A stretch of DNA of 64,000 nucleotides from Acidobacteriaceae bacterium. GTDB lineage: Bacteria; Acidobacteriota; Terriglobia; Terriglobales; Acidobacteriaceae. Every line of letters begins with the position of its first letter. The stretch's first letter is position 1. Below the pieces are notes generated by a model. That model was not told the origin of the DNA. It did no database searches and saw only the letters and a program-made list of their open reading frames with translations. The position numbers were made by a program, and so were the translations under genes. The stretch lies in NCBI GenBank assembly GCA_025360645.1, contig JANYBT010000023.1, positions 1 through 64,000 on the forward strand. The letters are read 5' to 3'. Positions 26,780 through 35,747 of this stretch are shown piece after piece.

Positions 26780-27865
26780 TCAACCCGAGTGCCGGATGTG
26801 CATCACATCGCCGTCCTGCACGATATAGTCCTTGCCTTCGAGGCGCATAGTGCCTTTAGCGCGGGCATTGGCTTCGGAGCCAGCTTCCAATAACTGGTCC
26901 CAGCGAATGGTCTCAGCCCGGATAAAGTACTTCTCCAGGTCGGAGTGGATGGCGCCAGCCGCTTCCTGGGCTCGCGATTTGAAGGGCACAGTCCAGGCGC
27001 GGCATTCGTCTTCGCCGGCGGTAAAGAAGGAGATCAGCCCGAGCAACTGATAGGTGGTTCGAATCAAGCGGGTTAAACCACTTTCGGTCAAGCCGTAGCT
27101 GGAGAGGAACTCGGCCGCATCGGCGTCGCTCATGGCGGCTAGTTCCGCTTCAACCTTGCCGCAAATGGCGGTCGCCCCGGCGTTCGGGCGCGAGGCTACT
27201 TCCTCCAGCTTGTACTTCGCAGTTGCGGCTTCCAGATCGTTGCCTAGCGTGGTCGATTCGCTGACGTTGAGCACGTACAAAATCGGCTTCTCGCTGAGAA
27301 ACATGAAACCCTTGATGCGCTTCTTGTCGTCGGCGGTCATCTCCATTTCGCGCAGCGGCTTTTCCGATTCCACGTGTGCTTTCGCCCGGATCAGAAGCTC
27401 GTTTTCTCGTTCCAGCTCTGGCGTGCGCATTTTCTTCAAGTCTTTTTCCAGACGCTCCAGGCGCTTCTCGATCTGCCCCAGATCGCTGATCATCAAATCG
27501 ACTTCGACGTTCTTGATGTCACGCAGGGGATCGATCTCACCCACGTGAGGGATCGACGGGTCGTCAAACGCACGCAACACGTGGGCCAGCGCGTCCACAT
27601 TGCGCAAATGGCCGATGAAGGTCGTCTCTTTGAGGGCGTCCTGGCCGATCGCGCCTAGATCCACGTATTCGACCGCAGCATGAGTCAGTTTCTCGGGGTT
27701 GTATAACGCGGCGAGTTTGTCCAGGCGTTCGTCGGGAACCTTGGCAACACCGATGTGGGCTTCGCGGGGATTGGCAAACGCTTGTTCGGAGAGTTGCGTT
27801 TTGGTGAGAATCCGAAACAGCGAACTCTTTCCTACCTGGGGCAGACCAATAATGCCGGTTTTCAT
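26780..27865 (-). CDS. ychF: Redox-regulated ribosome-associated ATPase YchF (OLA1 family)
   Basis: The 361-residue length and motifs fit YchF. The P-loop is IIGLPQVGKSSLFRIL near the N-terminus (usual form GLPNVGKST). The G4-like motif is LYVLNVSE, where YchF has NxxE rather than NKxD and so prefers ATP. The TGS domain is at the C-terminus (RAWTVPFKSRAQEAAG to DYIVQDGDVMHIRHSG), and FFTAGEDECRAWTV is the family's typical linker. It binds ribosomes and takes part in translation and stress responses. ATG 27865 is clear. The neighbours are unrelated. Confidence 0.95.
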   Translation of the reverse strand: MKTGIIGLPQVGKSSLFRILTKTQLSEQAFANPREAHIGVAKVPDERLDKLAALYNPEKLTHAAVEYVDLGAIGQDALKETTFIGHLRNVDALAHVLRAFDDPSIPHVGEIDPLRDIKNVEVDLMISDLGQIEKRLERLEKDLKKMRTPELERENELLIRAKAHVESEKPLREMEMTADDKKRIKGFMFLSEKPILYVLNVSESTTLGNDLEAATAKYKLEEVASRPNAGATAICGKVEAELAAMSDADAAEFLSSYGLTESGLTRLIRTTYQLLGLISFFTAGEDECRAWTVPFKSRAQEAAGAIHSDLEKYFIRAETIRWDQLLEAGSEANARAKGTMRLEGKDYIVQDGDVMHIRHSG

Positions 27866-27938
27866 AAGGGTGAATGAAAATAATAGCAGGCGGCGGCGTC
27901 TACGCGTTCGGCGGCAGGCTTGCTACACTCGGGGTATC

Positions 27939-28886
27939 GTGACCAGTTTCGCCAGGATGCTTCGCGTTCTTGGAACCGGGCTTGCGCTGGCGCTCCTTTG
28001 CTCGGCATTGAGTTCGCTCTCATCAGCCCAACAAATCCACTTTCGTTTGCTTGATCGCGCTGCGGTCGAGACGCGGCTGCGTAGTTTTTCGCTAAAGGAC
28101 CCCGAGCGCGAAACCATTCTGAAGCAGATGTTTCTGGATTCCGGCTGCAAGCCAGCCAACATCTCGGAACAGGCGGTCAAGGCCAAGCAGCCGCCCAACC
28201 TGATCTGCGTTCTGCCCGGAGAAACCAGCGAAATCATCCTGGTCGGAGCTCATTTCGATCACGTTGCCGCTGGCGACGGCGTCGTAGACAACTGGAGCGG
28301 CGCTTCCCTGCTGCCCAGCCTTCTCTACAGTCTGAATGAATTGCCGCGGCGTCACACCTTTGTGTTTGTCAGCTTTGCCGCGGAGGAACAAAACCTGGTC
28401 GGATCAAACTTCTACGCGCAGAAACTGACGCCGGAAGAGCGGAGAAAGATCCATGCCATGGTCAATCTCGATACGCTGGGGCTGGGATCGACCGAGGTGT
28501 GGACGTCCCACGCAGACAAGCCCATGCTCGACGCCCTGATTGCCATTGCTCACGCGCTGAAACTGCCGATCCAGGGGATGAACGTGGACGGTGTCGGCTC
28601 CTCTGACTCTGAATCTTTTGCCAAAATTGGCGTCCCGCGCGTCACCATTCACTCTCTAACCACCGAGACCCTGCCCGTGCTCCACTCCAAACAAGACAAA
28701 CTGTCAGCGATGAAGTTGAATGACTACTACGAAAGTTATCATCTGCTAGCCGGATACCTCGCTTATCTGGACGTTCGTCTCGACCCGTTGGCAAGCCCGG
28801 CGGCCGGGCCTGGCGCGGATTCCAATCCCAGCCATCCGAAAGGGCCTGCGAAGCCAGACCAAACGGGGGCCGCCGCTCCCCAATAG
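27939..28886 (+). CDS. Exported M28-family zinc peptidase
   Basis: GTG 27939 with GGGG four bases upstream gives 315 residues; ATG 27957 is also possible. The longer frame to 27699 overlaps ychF antisense and is rejected. After a signal peptide ending LSSAQQ, the Zn ligands of M28 are visible: GAHFDHV (His), VDNWSGAS (Asp), FAAEEQNLVGSNFY (Glu), MVNLDTLGLG (Asp) and VLHSKQDKLS (His). Family members are aminopeptidases or glutaminyl cyclase-like enzymes. The C-terminal 35 residues are Pro/Gly-rich and disordered. Head-to-head with ychF, 73 bases apart. Confidence 0.8.
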   Translation: MTSFARMLRVLGTGLALALLCSALSSLSSAQQIHFRLLDRAAVETRLRSFSLKDPERETILKQMFLDSGCKPANISEQAVKAKQPPNLICVLPGETSEIILVGAHFDHVAAGDGVVDNWSGASLLPSLLYSLNELPRRHTFVFVSFAAEEQNLVGSNFYAQKLTPEERRKIHAMVNLDTLGLGSTEVWTSHADKPMLDALIAIAHALKLPIQGMNVDGVGSSDSESFAKIGVPRVTIHSLTTETLPVLHSKQDKLSAMKLNDYYESYHLLAGYLAYLDVRLDPLASPAAGPGADSNPSHPKGPAKPDQTGAAAPQ

Positions 28887-29098
28887 CGCTGATTGCGCCG
28901 CTCGGCGCACTCTTGGCCGAAGGCGGTCCAAACAAAATCACTGCCGGCACGCCCAAGGACACGAGCGTCAAAAACAGTGCAGGGCGGACACTCCTGTCTG
29001 CACATGCCGTTGCTCTTGGATTCCGGGACACGAAGTATCTAGATCAAAAACAAAGAAAAGTCAAAATCAAAGGCGGCGGACAAGAGTCCACCATACAT

Positions 29099-29114
29099 TG
29101 TGATGTTTGTCACA
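29099..29114. promoter_or_regulatory. Perfect CRP-type operator
   Basis: TGTGATGTTTGTCACA is an exact TGTGA-N6-TCACA site; the dyad extends to CATTGTGA/TCACAATG (29096-29117). It overlaps a possible -35 box (TTGTCA 29107-29112), with TACATA 18 bases downstream as a -10 candidate, so binding might repress or, with another start site, activate. Confidence 0.6.
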
Positions 29115-29492
29115 ATGAATAGCTTTAAGGTACATAATACGAAAGTGTAACTTTTACATACCAACGGAGGGTATGTCGCGTTTAAACGCGTTCTAAGCTC
29201 GTCGGCAACTCTGGATGACCCAAAGTGCCACCTCGCACCCTGTAGTCTCGCTACGGCCTTCCTGTGGCTAGCTACAGGCATTCTGCGCGACAGCCGCCTA
29301 GGCGTTTCCGGGTATCGAAAACACCGCCGGAGCGACCTGAGATGCCACCACCCGGTTAACTCGTTTGTATTGAGCATTATCACCGTAATCGTGAATAGTT
29401 TTGCAAGGTTTGTACAACTTTGCTAATCGACGTGGTTCAGGTGAAGGTCGGGCCGGTCGCGAGATTCCGGGGAATTGTGCGCACCCGTTTGC

Positions 29493-29498
29493 TATACT
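29493..29498 (+). promoter_or_regulatory. -10 box for tRNA-Glu
   Basis: TATACT lies 13 bases before the tRNA 5' end. I see no clear -35 match at the expected distance. Confidence 0.4.
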
Positions 29499-29511
29499 CG
29501 ATAATGCCTGT

Positions 29512-29586
29512 GGCGCTATCGTCTAGGGGTTAGGACGGAAGATTCTCAATCTTCAAACCCGGGTTCGATTCCCGGTAGCGCTACCA
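29512..29586 (+). tRNA. tRNA-Glu (anticodon CTC)
   Basis: The 75-base cloverleaf starts GGCGCTATCGTCTAGGGGTT. The anticodon arm is GAAGATT-CTC-AATCTTC (CTC at 29545-29547), the T arm is CCCGGGTTCGATTCCCGG, and the acceptor stem closes with TAGCGCT, discriminator A and encoded CCA. The first acceptor pair is G-U. The D-loop GTCTAGGGGTTAGGAC matches bacterial tRNA-Glu. Confidence 0.95.
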
Positions 29587-29684
29587 ACCCATCCCTCGGG
29601 CCTTCGATCGCGTTTGTCTTTTTCAACTCGCAGTCTGCTAAAATCTTGTGGTGATTTGGGGATTGGTAAGTCTTGGAGTCATTC

Positions 29685-30116
29685 GTGGCGGATAAAATAA
29701 TTCGATCGTCCAACCCGTATCCTACCGCCCGGCTCGGTCCTCTGGAACAGCAACTTCTGCAAGAGTTATGGTCGTGCCAGACCGCGACCGTGCGCGAATT
29801 GCTGGAGAACTGTAAGCTCGACCTCGCTTACACCACGGTCATGACCACTCTCGACCGCCTGTTCAAGAAGGGCCTGCTCGAGCGGGCTCCCGAAGGCCGC
29901 GCTTTCCGTTACTCGCCGCGCCACACTCGCGAGGGTTTGCAGAAATTCACCGCGATGCAAGGCCTGCGGAGTCTGCTTCGCCTCAACACGCCTTCGTCGC
30001 TTCCACTCTCCTACATTGTCGACGCCGTGGGCGAAACCGACATTGCCCTCCTTGATGAACTGCAGTCTCTGGTGGAGAGCAAGCGCCGCGCCCTCCGCAA
30101 AGGGGAGAAGCGCTAA
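29685..30116 (+). CDS. BlaI/MecI-family transcriptional repressor
   Basis: GTG 29685 lies six bases after GGAG and gives 143 residues; TTG 29673 is the alternative. The winged-helix domain reads LGPLEQQLLQELWSCQTATV, then the recognition helix LAYTTVMTTLDRLFKKGLLE, and the wing RAPEGRAFRYSPRHTREGL, all typical of BlaI. Repressors of this family are cut or displaced by a BlaR1-type membrane protease, and such a gene follows directly with TAATG overlap. Probably controls its own operon and unknown target genes. Confidence 0.85.
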   Translation: MADKIIRSSNPYPTARLGPLEQQLLQELWSCQTATVRELLENCKLDLAYTTVMTTLDRLFKKGLLERAPEGRAFRYSPRHTREGLQKFTAMQGLRSLLRLNTPSSLPLSYIVDAVGETDIALLDELQSLVESKRRALRKGEKR

Positions 30117-31057
30117 TGTTCCTGGCCCGTGGCATCGCCGTATCGCTCGCCGTATTTTTTGTGCTTTACGGATTCTTGTCGCTCGCCACCCTGGCCGTTT
30201 TCGAAGTACTGAGCCGCGTTACCAAGGCGTCAGTGCCTTTCTCTGCCGGGGTAATCTTCACGCTCCGGATCCTTCCCTTCGCTGGGTCGGCCTTCTTTAC
30301 GCTGCTGCTGGCCGTTCCCTCTTTCTATCTGCTCGAACCGCGCGGAGGAGAAGAAGATCTAGGCGTCGTCCCTGCTATTCTCGCCCTGGGCTGTGTGAGC
30401 TTGTTTGCAGCAGGCATTCTGCGTGCGTTTTTCGCCCACACACGGACTGCCCAGGTAGTCGCTGGTTGGCTGGAGAACGCCATCGTGCTGCAAGTTTCCG
30501 GCGCGGCTACCGTGTTCCAGAGTACCCAACCGATGCCGCCGCTGATCGCCGCGGGCATCCGCAAACCGAAGCTGCTGGTATCAGGGCCGGCACTGGCGGT
30601 GCTCACTCCCGCGGAGCTCTCCAACGCCCTGCGCCATGAACTTGCCCATGTCCACTCGCGCGATAATCTGAAGAAGCTGCTCTTCCTCTGTTCTCCGTTC
30701 CCAGGCATGAAGCGAATGGAAAGCGCGTGGGCGGAAGCCGCCGAAATTGCCGCCGACGATGCCGCGGTCACTAACTCCGCCGATGCGGTTGATCTGGCCG
30801 CAGCCCTGATTAAGCTCTCTCGTTTGGGCGCAACCCCGGCCCAGCCTCATCTGACCATGGGCCTGATTCACGATTCCCCGCTGACCACGCGCGTCGAGCG
30901 CCTGTTGCATTGGGAAACCGCTCACTCGGCGTCCGGACTGACCCGCGCCTGGTATGTAGTGCCCACCGCTGCAGTAGTCAGCACGACCTGCGTGGCTCTT
31001 TCTTATAGCGCAGCTCTCACCCAGCTCCATCTCTTCACAGAGTGGCTAGTTCGCTAG
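30116..31057 (+). CDS. BlaR1-type M56 membrane metalloprotease, sensor domain absent
   Basis: The 313-residue protein has several membrane segments (for example GIAVSLAVFFVLYGFLSLAT, FAGSAFFTLLLAVPSFYLL) and the zinc motif HELAH at His174-His178 (LRHELAHVHSRDNLKK). The C-terminal half ends in a membrane segment and 20 residues, with no penicillin-binding sensor domain as in BlaR1/MecR1. The start codon overlaps the stop of the BlaI-like gene by one base (TAATG), so they are coupled. No beta-lactamase gene is near. The signal it senses is unknown; cleavage of the BlaI-like repressor is inferred from family knowledge. Confidence 0.8.
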   Translation: MFLARGIAVSLAVFFVLYGFLSLATLAVFEVLSRVTKASVPFSAGVIFTLRILPFAGSAFFTLLLAVPSFYLLEPRGGEEDLGVVPAILALGCVSLFAAGILRAFFAHTRTAQVVAGWLENAIVLQVSGAATVFQSTQPMPPLIAAGIRKPKLLVSGPALAVLTPAELSNALRHELAHVHSRDNLKKLLFLCSPFPGMKRMESAWAEAAEIAADDAAVTNSADAVDLAAALIKLSRLGATPAQPHLTMGLIHDSPLTTRVERLLHWETAHSASGLTRAWYVVPTAAVVSTTCVALSYSAALTQLHLFTEWLVR

Positions 31058-31143
31058 GGTTCGCTAGCATCGGCAGGGCTGGTCCAGAGTTCCGGGAGGA
31101 TACGATTCTGCAGGAAGCCTCAACCGGAAGTTCTGAGCCGCGT

Positions 31144-32340
31144 CTAGACTGGTACCGCCGTCTTTCGCTTGGGATTGTAGAACGGCAGCGGCACCACCGT
31201 CGCGGTCGTCTTCAGCCGTTGCGCTTCGATCGTTAATTCCATCTGCAGCTTGGTTCCCGGCTTCGAGTGTTCGGTGTTCACGCTGGCCAGGGCAATCAGC
31301 TTCTTGAGCAGCGGAGAGAAGGTGGTGGTGGTCGCCTTGCCGATATGCTTGTCGCCAGCATAAATCGGCACTGCCACCCGCGAGGCCTGACTGGGAGCGG
31401 CCGGCGTCAAGCCAAATTTTTCGTGCTCTTCTTCCACTTCCACCCAATCCACTTCCAGCCCCACCAGTTGCCGCGCCACGCCATTCTTGAAGTCTTTCGC
31501 AAGCGCCTGCTTGCCGATGAAGTTTTCTTTCTCAAGATGCACCATCTTGCCGAAGCCCAACTCGTAGGGGGAATACTTCTGCGACGGAATCAACGCCTTC
31601 TTCGAACTGCTGTAGTCCACTTCAATCAACAGCAGACCCGCTTCAACACGCGCCACATCCAGCGCCAGCATCCCCGCCGCGTGGATATCAAACTGGCGGC
31701 CCTTCTGCATCAATTCATCCCAAACCCGTACTGCATCATTCCAATTGACCCAGACTTCATAGCCCAGGTCACCGGTGTAACCAGTGCGCGAAATGTCCAC
31801 TGGCACGCCCGCGATCTTGCCGTGGGTCATGCGAAAATACTTCAAATTTGCGATGTCAGCCTCCGCCACCAGCTTCAACAGCTTGCCTGACGTCGGCCCC
31901 TGCAGCGCCAAGGCCGCGATCTTCTCCGAAATATCTTCGATCTGCACCTCCATGTTCAGCCCATTCTGGCTAAACCAGCGGAGGCTGGGATCGGCAGCGG
32001 TCCAGCGATACACGTTCTCGTCCAATCGCGTGATCGTCCCATCGTCAATCACTTTGCCTTGCTCGTCACACCAGCAGCAGTAAATAACCTGAGCTACCTT
32101 CACTTTGTGAATGTCGCGGGTGATGATGCGGTTGACCAGCTTGGTGGCGTCCTTGCCGGTGATCAGGTACTTGTAGAGCGGCGTGATGTCAATCAGCGCG
32201 CACGCGTTCCGGATGGCGTTGTACTCGTGCTCGTGGTGCACTTCATACACGCTGACCGTGTAGTATCCCGACCACTCGCGGTAATTCATGCTGTGGCAGA
32301 GCGCCGATGTCCGTTCGTGGAAAGCAGTTCCGATGGGCAA
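31144..32340 (-). CDS. Glycine cleavage T-protein (GcvT)-like aminomethyltransferase
   Basis: The 398-residue product has the folate-binding GcvT fold: NACALIDITPLYKYLITGKD, LALQGPTSGKLLKLV, ISRTGYTGDLGYEVWV, ALDVARVEAGLLLIEVDY, and the C-terminal barrel VGLEVDWVEVEEEHEKFGL. Such proteins move one-carbon units from amines (glycine, sarcosine, dimethylglycine) or sulfonium compounds to tetrahydrofolate. No GcvH or GcvP is nearby, so it is probably not part of the glycine cleavage system. It is divergent from two FAD oxidoreductases and purU, which together suggest oxidative or folate-dependent demethylation of some compound. ATG 32340 is assumed; ATG 32286 is another in-frame start. Confidence 0.75.
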   Translation of the reverse strand: MPIGTAFHERTSALCHSMNYREWSGYYTVSVYEVHHEHEYNAIRNACALIDITPLYKYLITGKDATKLVNRIITRDIHKVKVAQVIYCCWCDEQGKVIDDGTITRLDENVYRWTAADPSLRWFSQNGLNMEVQIEDISEKIAALALQGPTSGKLLKLVAEADIANLKYFRMTHGKIAGVPVDISRTGYTGDLGYEVWVNWNDAVRVWDELMQKGRQFDIHAAGMLALDVARVEAGLLLIEVDYSSSKKALIPSQKYSPYELGFGKMVHLEKENFIGKQALAKDFKNGVARQLVGLEVDWVEVEEEHEKFGLTPAAPSQASRVAVPIYAGDKHIGKATTTTFSPLLKKLIALASVNTEHSKPGTKLQMELTIEAQRLKTTATVVPLPFYNPKRKTAVPV

Positions 32341-32544
32341 GAGGGTCTTCCTCGGCTAAACTGTGTTGAACTCGGATTATATGCAGCCGCCGCGGCCGCC
32401 CGCAACTAAACCCGGCTCTTCGTGACCCAGGGTCAGGCCCTTCCTTAAATCCGAGACAAACTGCACCTGCTCTCGATAGAATAGCGAGTCACTTCTCGCA
32501 AGAATGATTCGGTGCTTCACCACTGAAAAGGGGATCCATCTTCT

Positions 32545-34158
32545 GTGTCGAACGCTTCTGTGTCCAACGCAAAGAAATACGATGTAATTGTGATCGGTGG
32601 CGGCCACAACGGGCTGGTCAACGCAGCCTACCTGGCCAAGGCCGGAAAGAAAGTGCTGGTATTGGAACGCCGGCACATCGTGGGCGGGGCCGCCGTCACC
32701 GAAGAAATCTTTCCCGGCTTTAAATTTTCAGTGTGTTCTTACGTGGTGTCGCTACTGCGACCGGAAATCATCCGCGACCTCGACCTGCCACGCCACGGCC
32801 TTGAAATCCTGCCACTCGATGGCACCCTCACTCCCATGCCGAATGACGATTATCTGTGGCGAGTGAATGACCACGGCAAGTCGCGGCGGGAGATTGCGCG
32901 CCACTCGCGTCTGGACGCCGACGCTTACGACGAATTCGGCAAGGCCATGCAAGCCATGTGCCGCTTTGTGAAGCCGATTCTAAGCATGGTCCCTCCCGAC
33001 CCGGCTACTCTCAATCCCAAAGAATTGATGAAGCTGCTGTTCATCGGCAAGCGCTTCCAGGGCCTCTCCAGCGAAGACAAATACAACCAGGTGCAATTGA
33101 TGACCATGAGCGCCATTGATTTCCTGGATCAATGGTTCGAGACTGACGTGCTGAAAGCGACCATGTCCGCCTCGGGCATCATCGGCACTTTTCTCGGTGT
33201 GCGCTCGCCTGGAACAGCCTATGTCCTTCTGCACCACTACATGGGGGAGATTGACGGCGCCTTCCGAGCCTGGGGATTTGCGCGCGGCGGGACTGGCGCC
33301 ATTTCCAATGCCATCGCCGATGCGGCCTGCGAAGCCGGCGTGGAAATTCGCACTCTCTCGCCGACCGCCAAAATCATCGTCAAGGAAGGCCGCGCCAAGG
33401 GTGTGGCCTTGCAAAACGGCGATGAGATTTACGCGGATATTATTTCCTCCAGCGTGGATCCGCGACACACCTTCATAGAGTTCATCGAACCGGGCCATCT
33501 GCCCGAAGATTTCCTGGCCGACATTAACCGCTACAAGTTTCGTGGCTCCTCCGGCAAAGTGAACCTGGCACTGGATGGTCTGCCAAATTTCAAGTGCATC
33601 CCTGGAGATGGTCTTCATCTTCGCGGCGCCATCTCGATCTCGCCTAGCGTGGAATACATGGAAAAAGCCTACGACGATGCCAAGTACGGACATTTCTCGC
33701 GGCGGCCATACATTGACATGGTCATCCCCAGCCTCACCGACCCCTCGGTGGCGCCGCCTGGCAAGCACGTCATGTCCTGCTTTGTGCAGTATGCACCCTA
33801 CAAACTGGCGCCAGGGCTGCATTGGGACACCGAGAAAGAAAACTTCGGCGACACGGTGATTGATACCATTTCCCAATACGCCCCCAATATCAAAGACATC
33901 ATCCTGCATCGCCAGGTGGTGACCCCGCTCGACATGGAACGCGACTTCGGATTGACCGAGGGCAACATCTTCCAAGGGGAACTCTCTCTGGAACAGTTGT
34001 TCTTCCTTCGGCCTGCACCGGGCTATGCGCGATTTAGGACTCCGATCAAGAATCTTTACATGTGTGGTTCCGCGACCCATCCCGGCGGCGGCATTATGGG
34101 CGCACCGGGACGGCTGGCCGCATTGGAGATTCTGAAAGACGGAAAAGGAGGCGCCTAG
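32545..34158 (+). CDS. FAD-dependent oxidoreductase, PYROXD2/phytoene-desaturase-like (copy 1)
   Basis: GTG 32545 follows AAAAGGGGA; GTG 32560 is also possible. The 537-residue protein has the dinucleotide-binding motif VIVIGGGHNGLVNAAYLAKAG, then LERRHIVGGAAVTEEIFPG, a family-type FAD-contact region. The C-terminal FAD motif is NLYMCGSATHPGGGIMGAPG. The family (PYROXD2, distant from CrtI) has unclear substrates. The next gene, four bases downstream, is a paralogue. It is probably part of an amine or one-carbon pathway with the divergent GcvT-like gene. Confidence 0.75.
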   Translation: MSNASVSNAKKYDVIVIGGGHNGLVNAAYLAKAGKKVLVLERRHIVGGAAVTEEIFPGFKFSVCSYVVSLLRPEIIRDLDLPRHGLEILPLDGTLTPMPNDDYLWRVNDHGKSRREIARHSRLDADAYDEFGKAMQAMCRFVKPILSMVPPDPATLNPKELMKLLFIGKRFQGLSSEDKYNQVQLMTMSAIDFLDQWFETDVLKATMSASGIIGTFLGVRSPGTAYVLLHHYMGEIDGAFRAWGFARGGTGAISNAIADAACEAGVEIRTLSPTAKIIVKEGRAKGVALQNGDEIYADIISSSVDPRHTFIEFIEPGHLPEDFLADINRYKFRGSSGKVNLALDGLPNFKCIPGDGLHLRGAISISPSVEYMEKAYDDAKYGHFSRRPYIDMVIPSLTDPSVAPPGKHVMSCFVQYAPYKLAPGLHWDTEKENFGDTVIDTISQYAPNIKDIILHRQVVTPLDMERDFGLTEGNIFQGELSLEQLFFLRPAPGYARFRTPIKNLYMCGSATHPGGGIMGAPGRLAALEILKDGKGGA

Positions 34159-34161
34159 ACC

Positions 34162-35745
34162 ATGGCCGACGCGCGCGACATTGTCATCGTTGGAGGCGGG
34201 CACAATGGGCTGATCACCGCTTTCTATCTCGCCAAGGCGGGATTCAAACCGCTGGTCCTGGAGCAGCGTCCGCAAATCGGCGGCTCTGCCATCACGGAAG
34301 AAATCCATCCCGGCTTTCGCTGCTCTGCGCTATCCCATAGTGCCGGCCCCTTGCGCCCGGAAGTCGTTCGCGATATGCAGCTGAAAAAATTCGGGCTGAC
34401 GATCGTCACCCCAGAGGTAGGCGCCGTTTCGTTGTCGTCGGATGGGCGAGCTCTCACTCTCTACAACGATTCGAAGCGCGCCGCTCAGGAGATTGCCGTT
34501 TTCTCGCAGAAAGACGCTGCCAGCTACGCTGAGTTTGAAACTGCGCTGGGAAAAATCGGCAAGGTAATCGGCGGAGCGCTGGCCATGACCCCGCCAAACA
34601 TTGACGACCCATCCTCGGGCGATTTGTGGGGCATATTGAAAACCGGGCGCAGCATCCGCAACCTCGGCCGCAAAGATCTCTATCGCGTCCTGCGCTGGGG
34701 CCCGATGGCAGTGGCAGACTTGGTTTCGGAGTTTTTCGAGACCGACTTGCTGCGGGGCACCATTGCGGCACGCGGAGTGTTTGGAACTTTCTTGGGCCCG
34801 TGGTCAGCCGGCAGTTCCCTGGTGTTGATGATTCGCGCGGCAAGCGACCCCCACCCGGCAGGTTCCGCGAGTTTTGCCATCGGTGGCATCGGCGCCATCA
34901 CCCAGGCCATGGCCGCAGCAGCGCAAAAAGCGGGCGCGGAAATCCGAACCGGTGTAGAGGTTGCTGAGATTCGAGTGAAGGACGGAGCCGCCTGTGGCGT
35001 AGTCCTGACCACTGGCGAGGAAATCTCGGCCAAGGCCGTAATTTCCAACGCCGACCCCAAGCGGACCTTTCTGAAGCTGGTGGACTCGACCCGCCTCACG
35101 CCTGACTTCGTCCAGAAGATGTTGCACTACCGCGGCAACGGCACTGTGGCAAAAGTAAACCTGGCACTTTCTCGATTGCCCGAGTTCACTGCTCTGAAGA
35201 ACTCGAACCCGGCTAGCCTTGGCGGACGGCTTGTGATCGCGCCCGGAATTGACTACCTGGAACATGCGTTCGACGAAGCCAAGTACGGCGATTTTTCCAA
35301 ACAGCCATTTCTCGAGGTTGCCATCCCATCGCTCACCGATCCCTCGCTGGCCCCGGCGGGCAAGCACGTGATGTCGATCTACATGCAGTACGCGCCCTAC
35401 AAGCTCAAAGGCAATTGGGACGAACAGCGGGACGCTCTTCGGTCCACGGTCATCAACGCTCTGTCTAGCTATGCGCCGGACTTGCCCAATTTGATTGAAG
35501 CCGCGCAGGTCATCACGCCCCTTGACCTGGAGCGCACCTACGGACTGACAGGCGGGCAAATTTTCCACGGAGAACTTGCCCTCGACCAATTCTTCACCAT
35601 GCGGCCGCTCCTGGATTGGGCGCGATACCGGACCCCCATCGACAATCTCTATCTTTGCGGAAGCGGAACCCATCCCGGCGATGGTCTCACCGGCGCATCC
35701 GGAGCCAACGCCGCCCGCGAGATCGTGAAGTATTTGAAGAAATAA
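34162..35745 (+). CDS. FAD-dependent oxidoreductase, PYROXD2/phytoene-desaturase-like (copy 2)
   Basis: The 527-residue product starts MADARDIVIVGGGHNGLITA (FAD motif), with LEQRPQIGGSAITEEIHPG and the C-terminal YLCGSGTHPGDGLTGASGAN. It is a paralogue of the gene just upstream, sharing motifs along the whole length (for example EVAIPSLTDPSLAPAGKHVM versus DMVIPSLTDPSVAPPGKHVM). Paired paralogues often form a heterodimer. Starts four bases after copy 1; purU starts two bases after its stop. Confidence 0.8.
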   Translation: MADARDIVIVGGGHNGLITAFYLAKAGFKPLVLEQRPQIGGSAITEEIHPGFRCSALSHSAGPLRPEVVRDMQLKKFGLTIVTPEVGAVSLSSDGRALTLYNDSKRAAQEIAVFSQKDAASYAEFETALGKIGKVIGGALAMTPPNIDDPSSGDLWGILKTGRSIRNLGRKDLYRVLRWGPMAVADLVSEFFETDLLRGTIAARGVFGTFLGPWSAGSSLVLMIRAASDPHPAGSASFAIGGIGAITQAMAAAAQKAGAEIRTGVEVAEIRVKDGAACGVVLTTGEEISAKAVISNADPKRTFLKLVDSTRLTPDFVQKMLHYRGNGTVAKVNLALSRLPEFTALKNSNPASLGGRLVIAPGIDYLEHAFDEAKYGDFSKQPFLEVAIPSLTDPSLAPAGKHVMSIYMQYAPYKLKGNWDEQRDALRSTVINALSSYAPDLPNLIEAAQVITPLDLERTYGLTGGQIFHGELALDQFFTMRPLLDWARYRTPIDNLYLCGSGTHPGDGLTGASGANAAREIVKYLKK

Positions 35746-35747
35746 CC

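Larger units (their letters stand above)
28887..29511. other. 625-base intergenic region, structured, with regulatory sites, before tRNA-Glu
   Basis: No protein gene is supported. A GC hairpin (TGCGCCG at 28894-28900, CGGCGCA at 28903-28909) follows the M28 gene but lacks a T-run. From 29096 on there is a perfect CRP-type site, a -10-like TACATA at 29131-29136, an inverted repeat (ACATACC 29156-29162 / GGTATGT 29170-29176), the perfect palindrome CGCGTTTAAACGCG at 29177-29190, and a CCTGTAG/CTACAGG stem (29239-29245/29272-29278). An imperfect operator-like palindrome, GCAAGGTTTGTACAACTTTGC, lies at 29403-29423. A seven-codon ORF (MSRLNAF, ATG 29173) sits in the inverted repeat. The density of dyads suggests a transcribed, folded RNA or leader, but no downstream gene is obvious apart from the tRNA and blaI. 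Confidence 0.4.

Noticed and set aside
27699-27938. N-terminal extension of the M28 peptidase frame
   Set aside because: Overlaps ychF on the opposite strand and precedes a good signal peptide.
31058-32544. Glycine riboswitch near the GcvT-like gene
   Set aside because: Nothing resembling tandem glycine aptamers is seen in the flanking sequence.
32980-34308. 442-codon minus-strand frame
   Set aside because: Antisense to the two FAD oxidoreductases.
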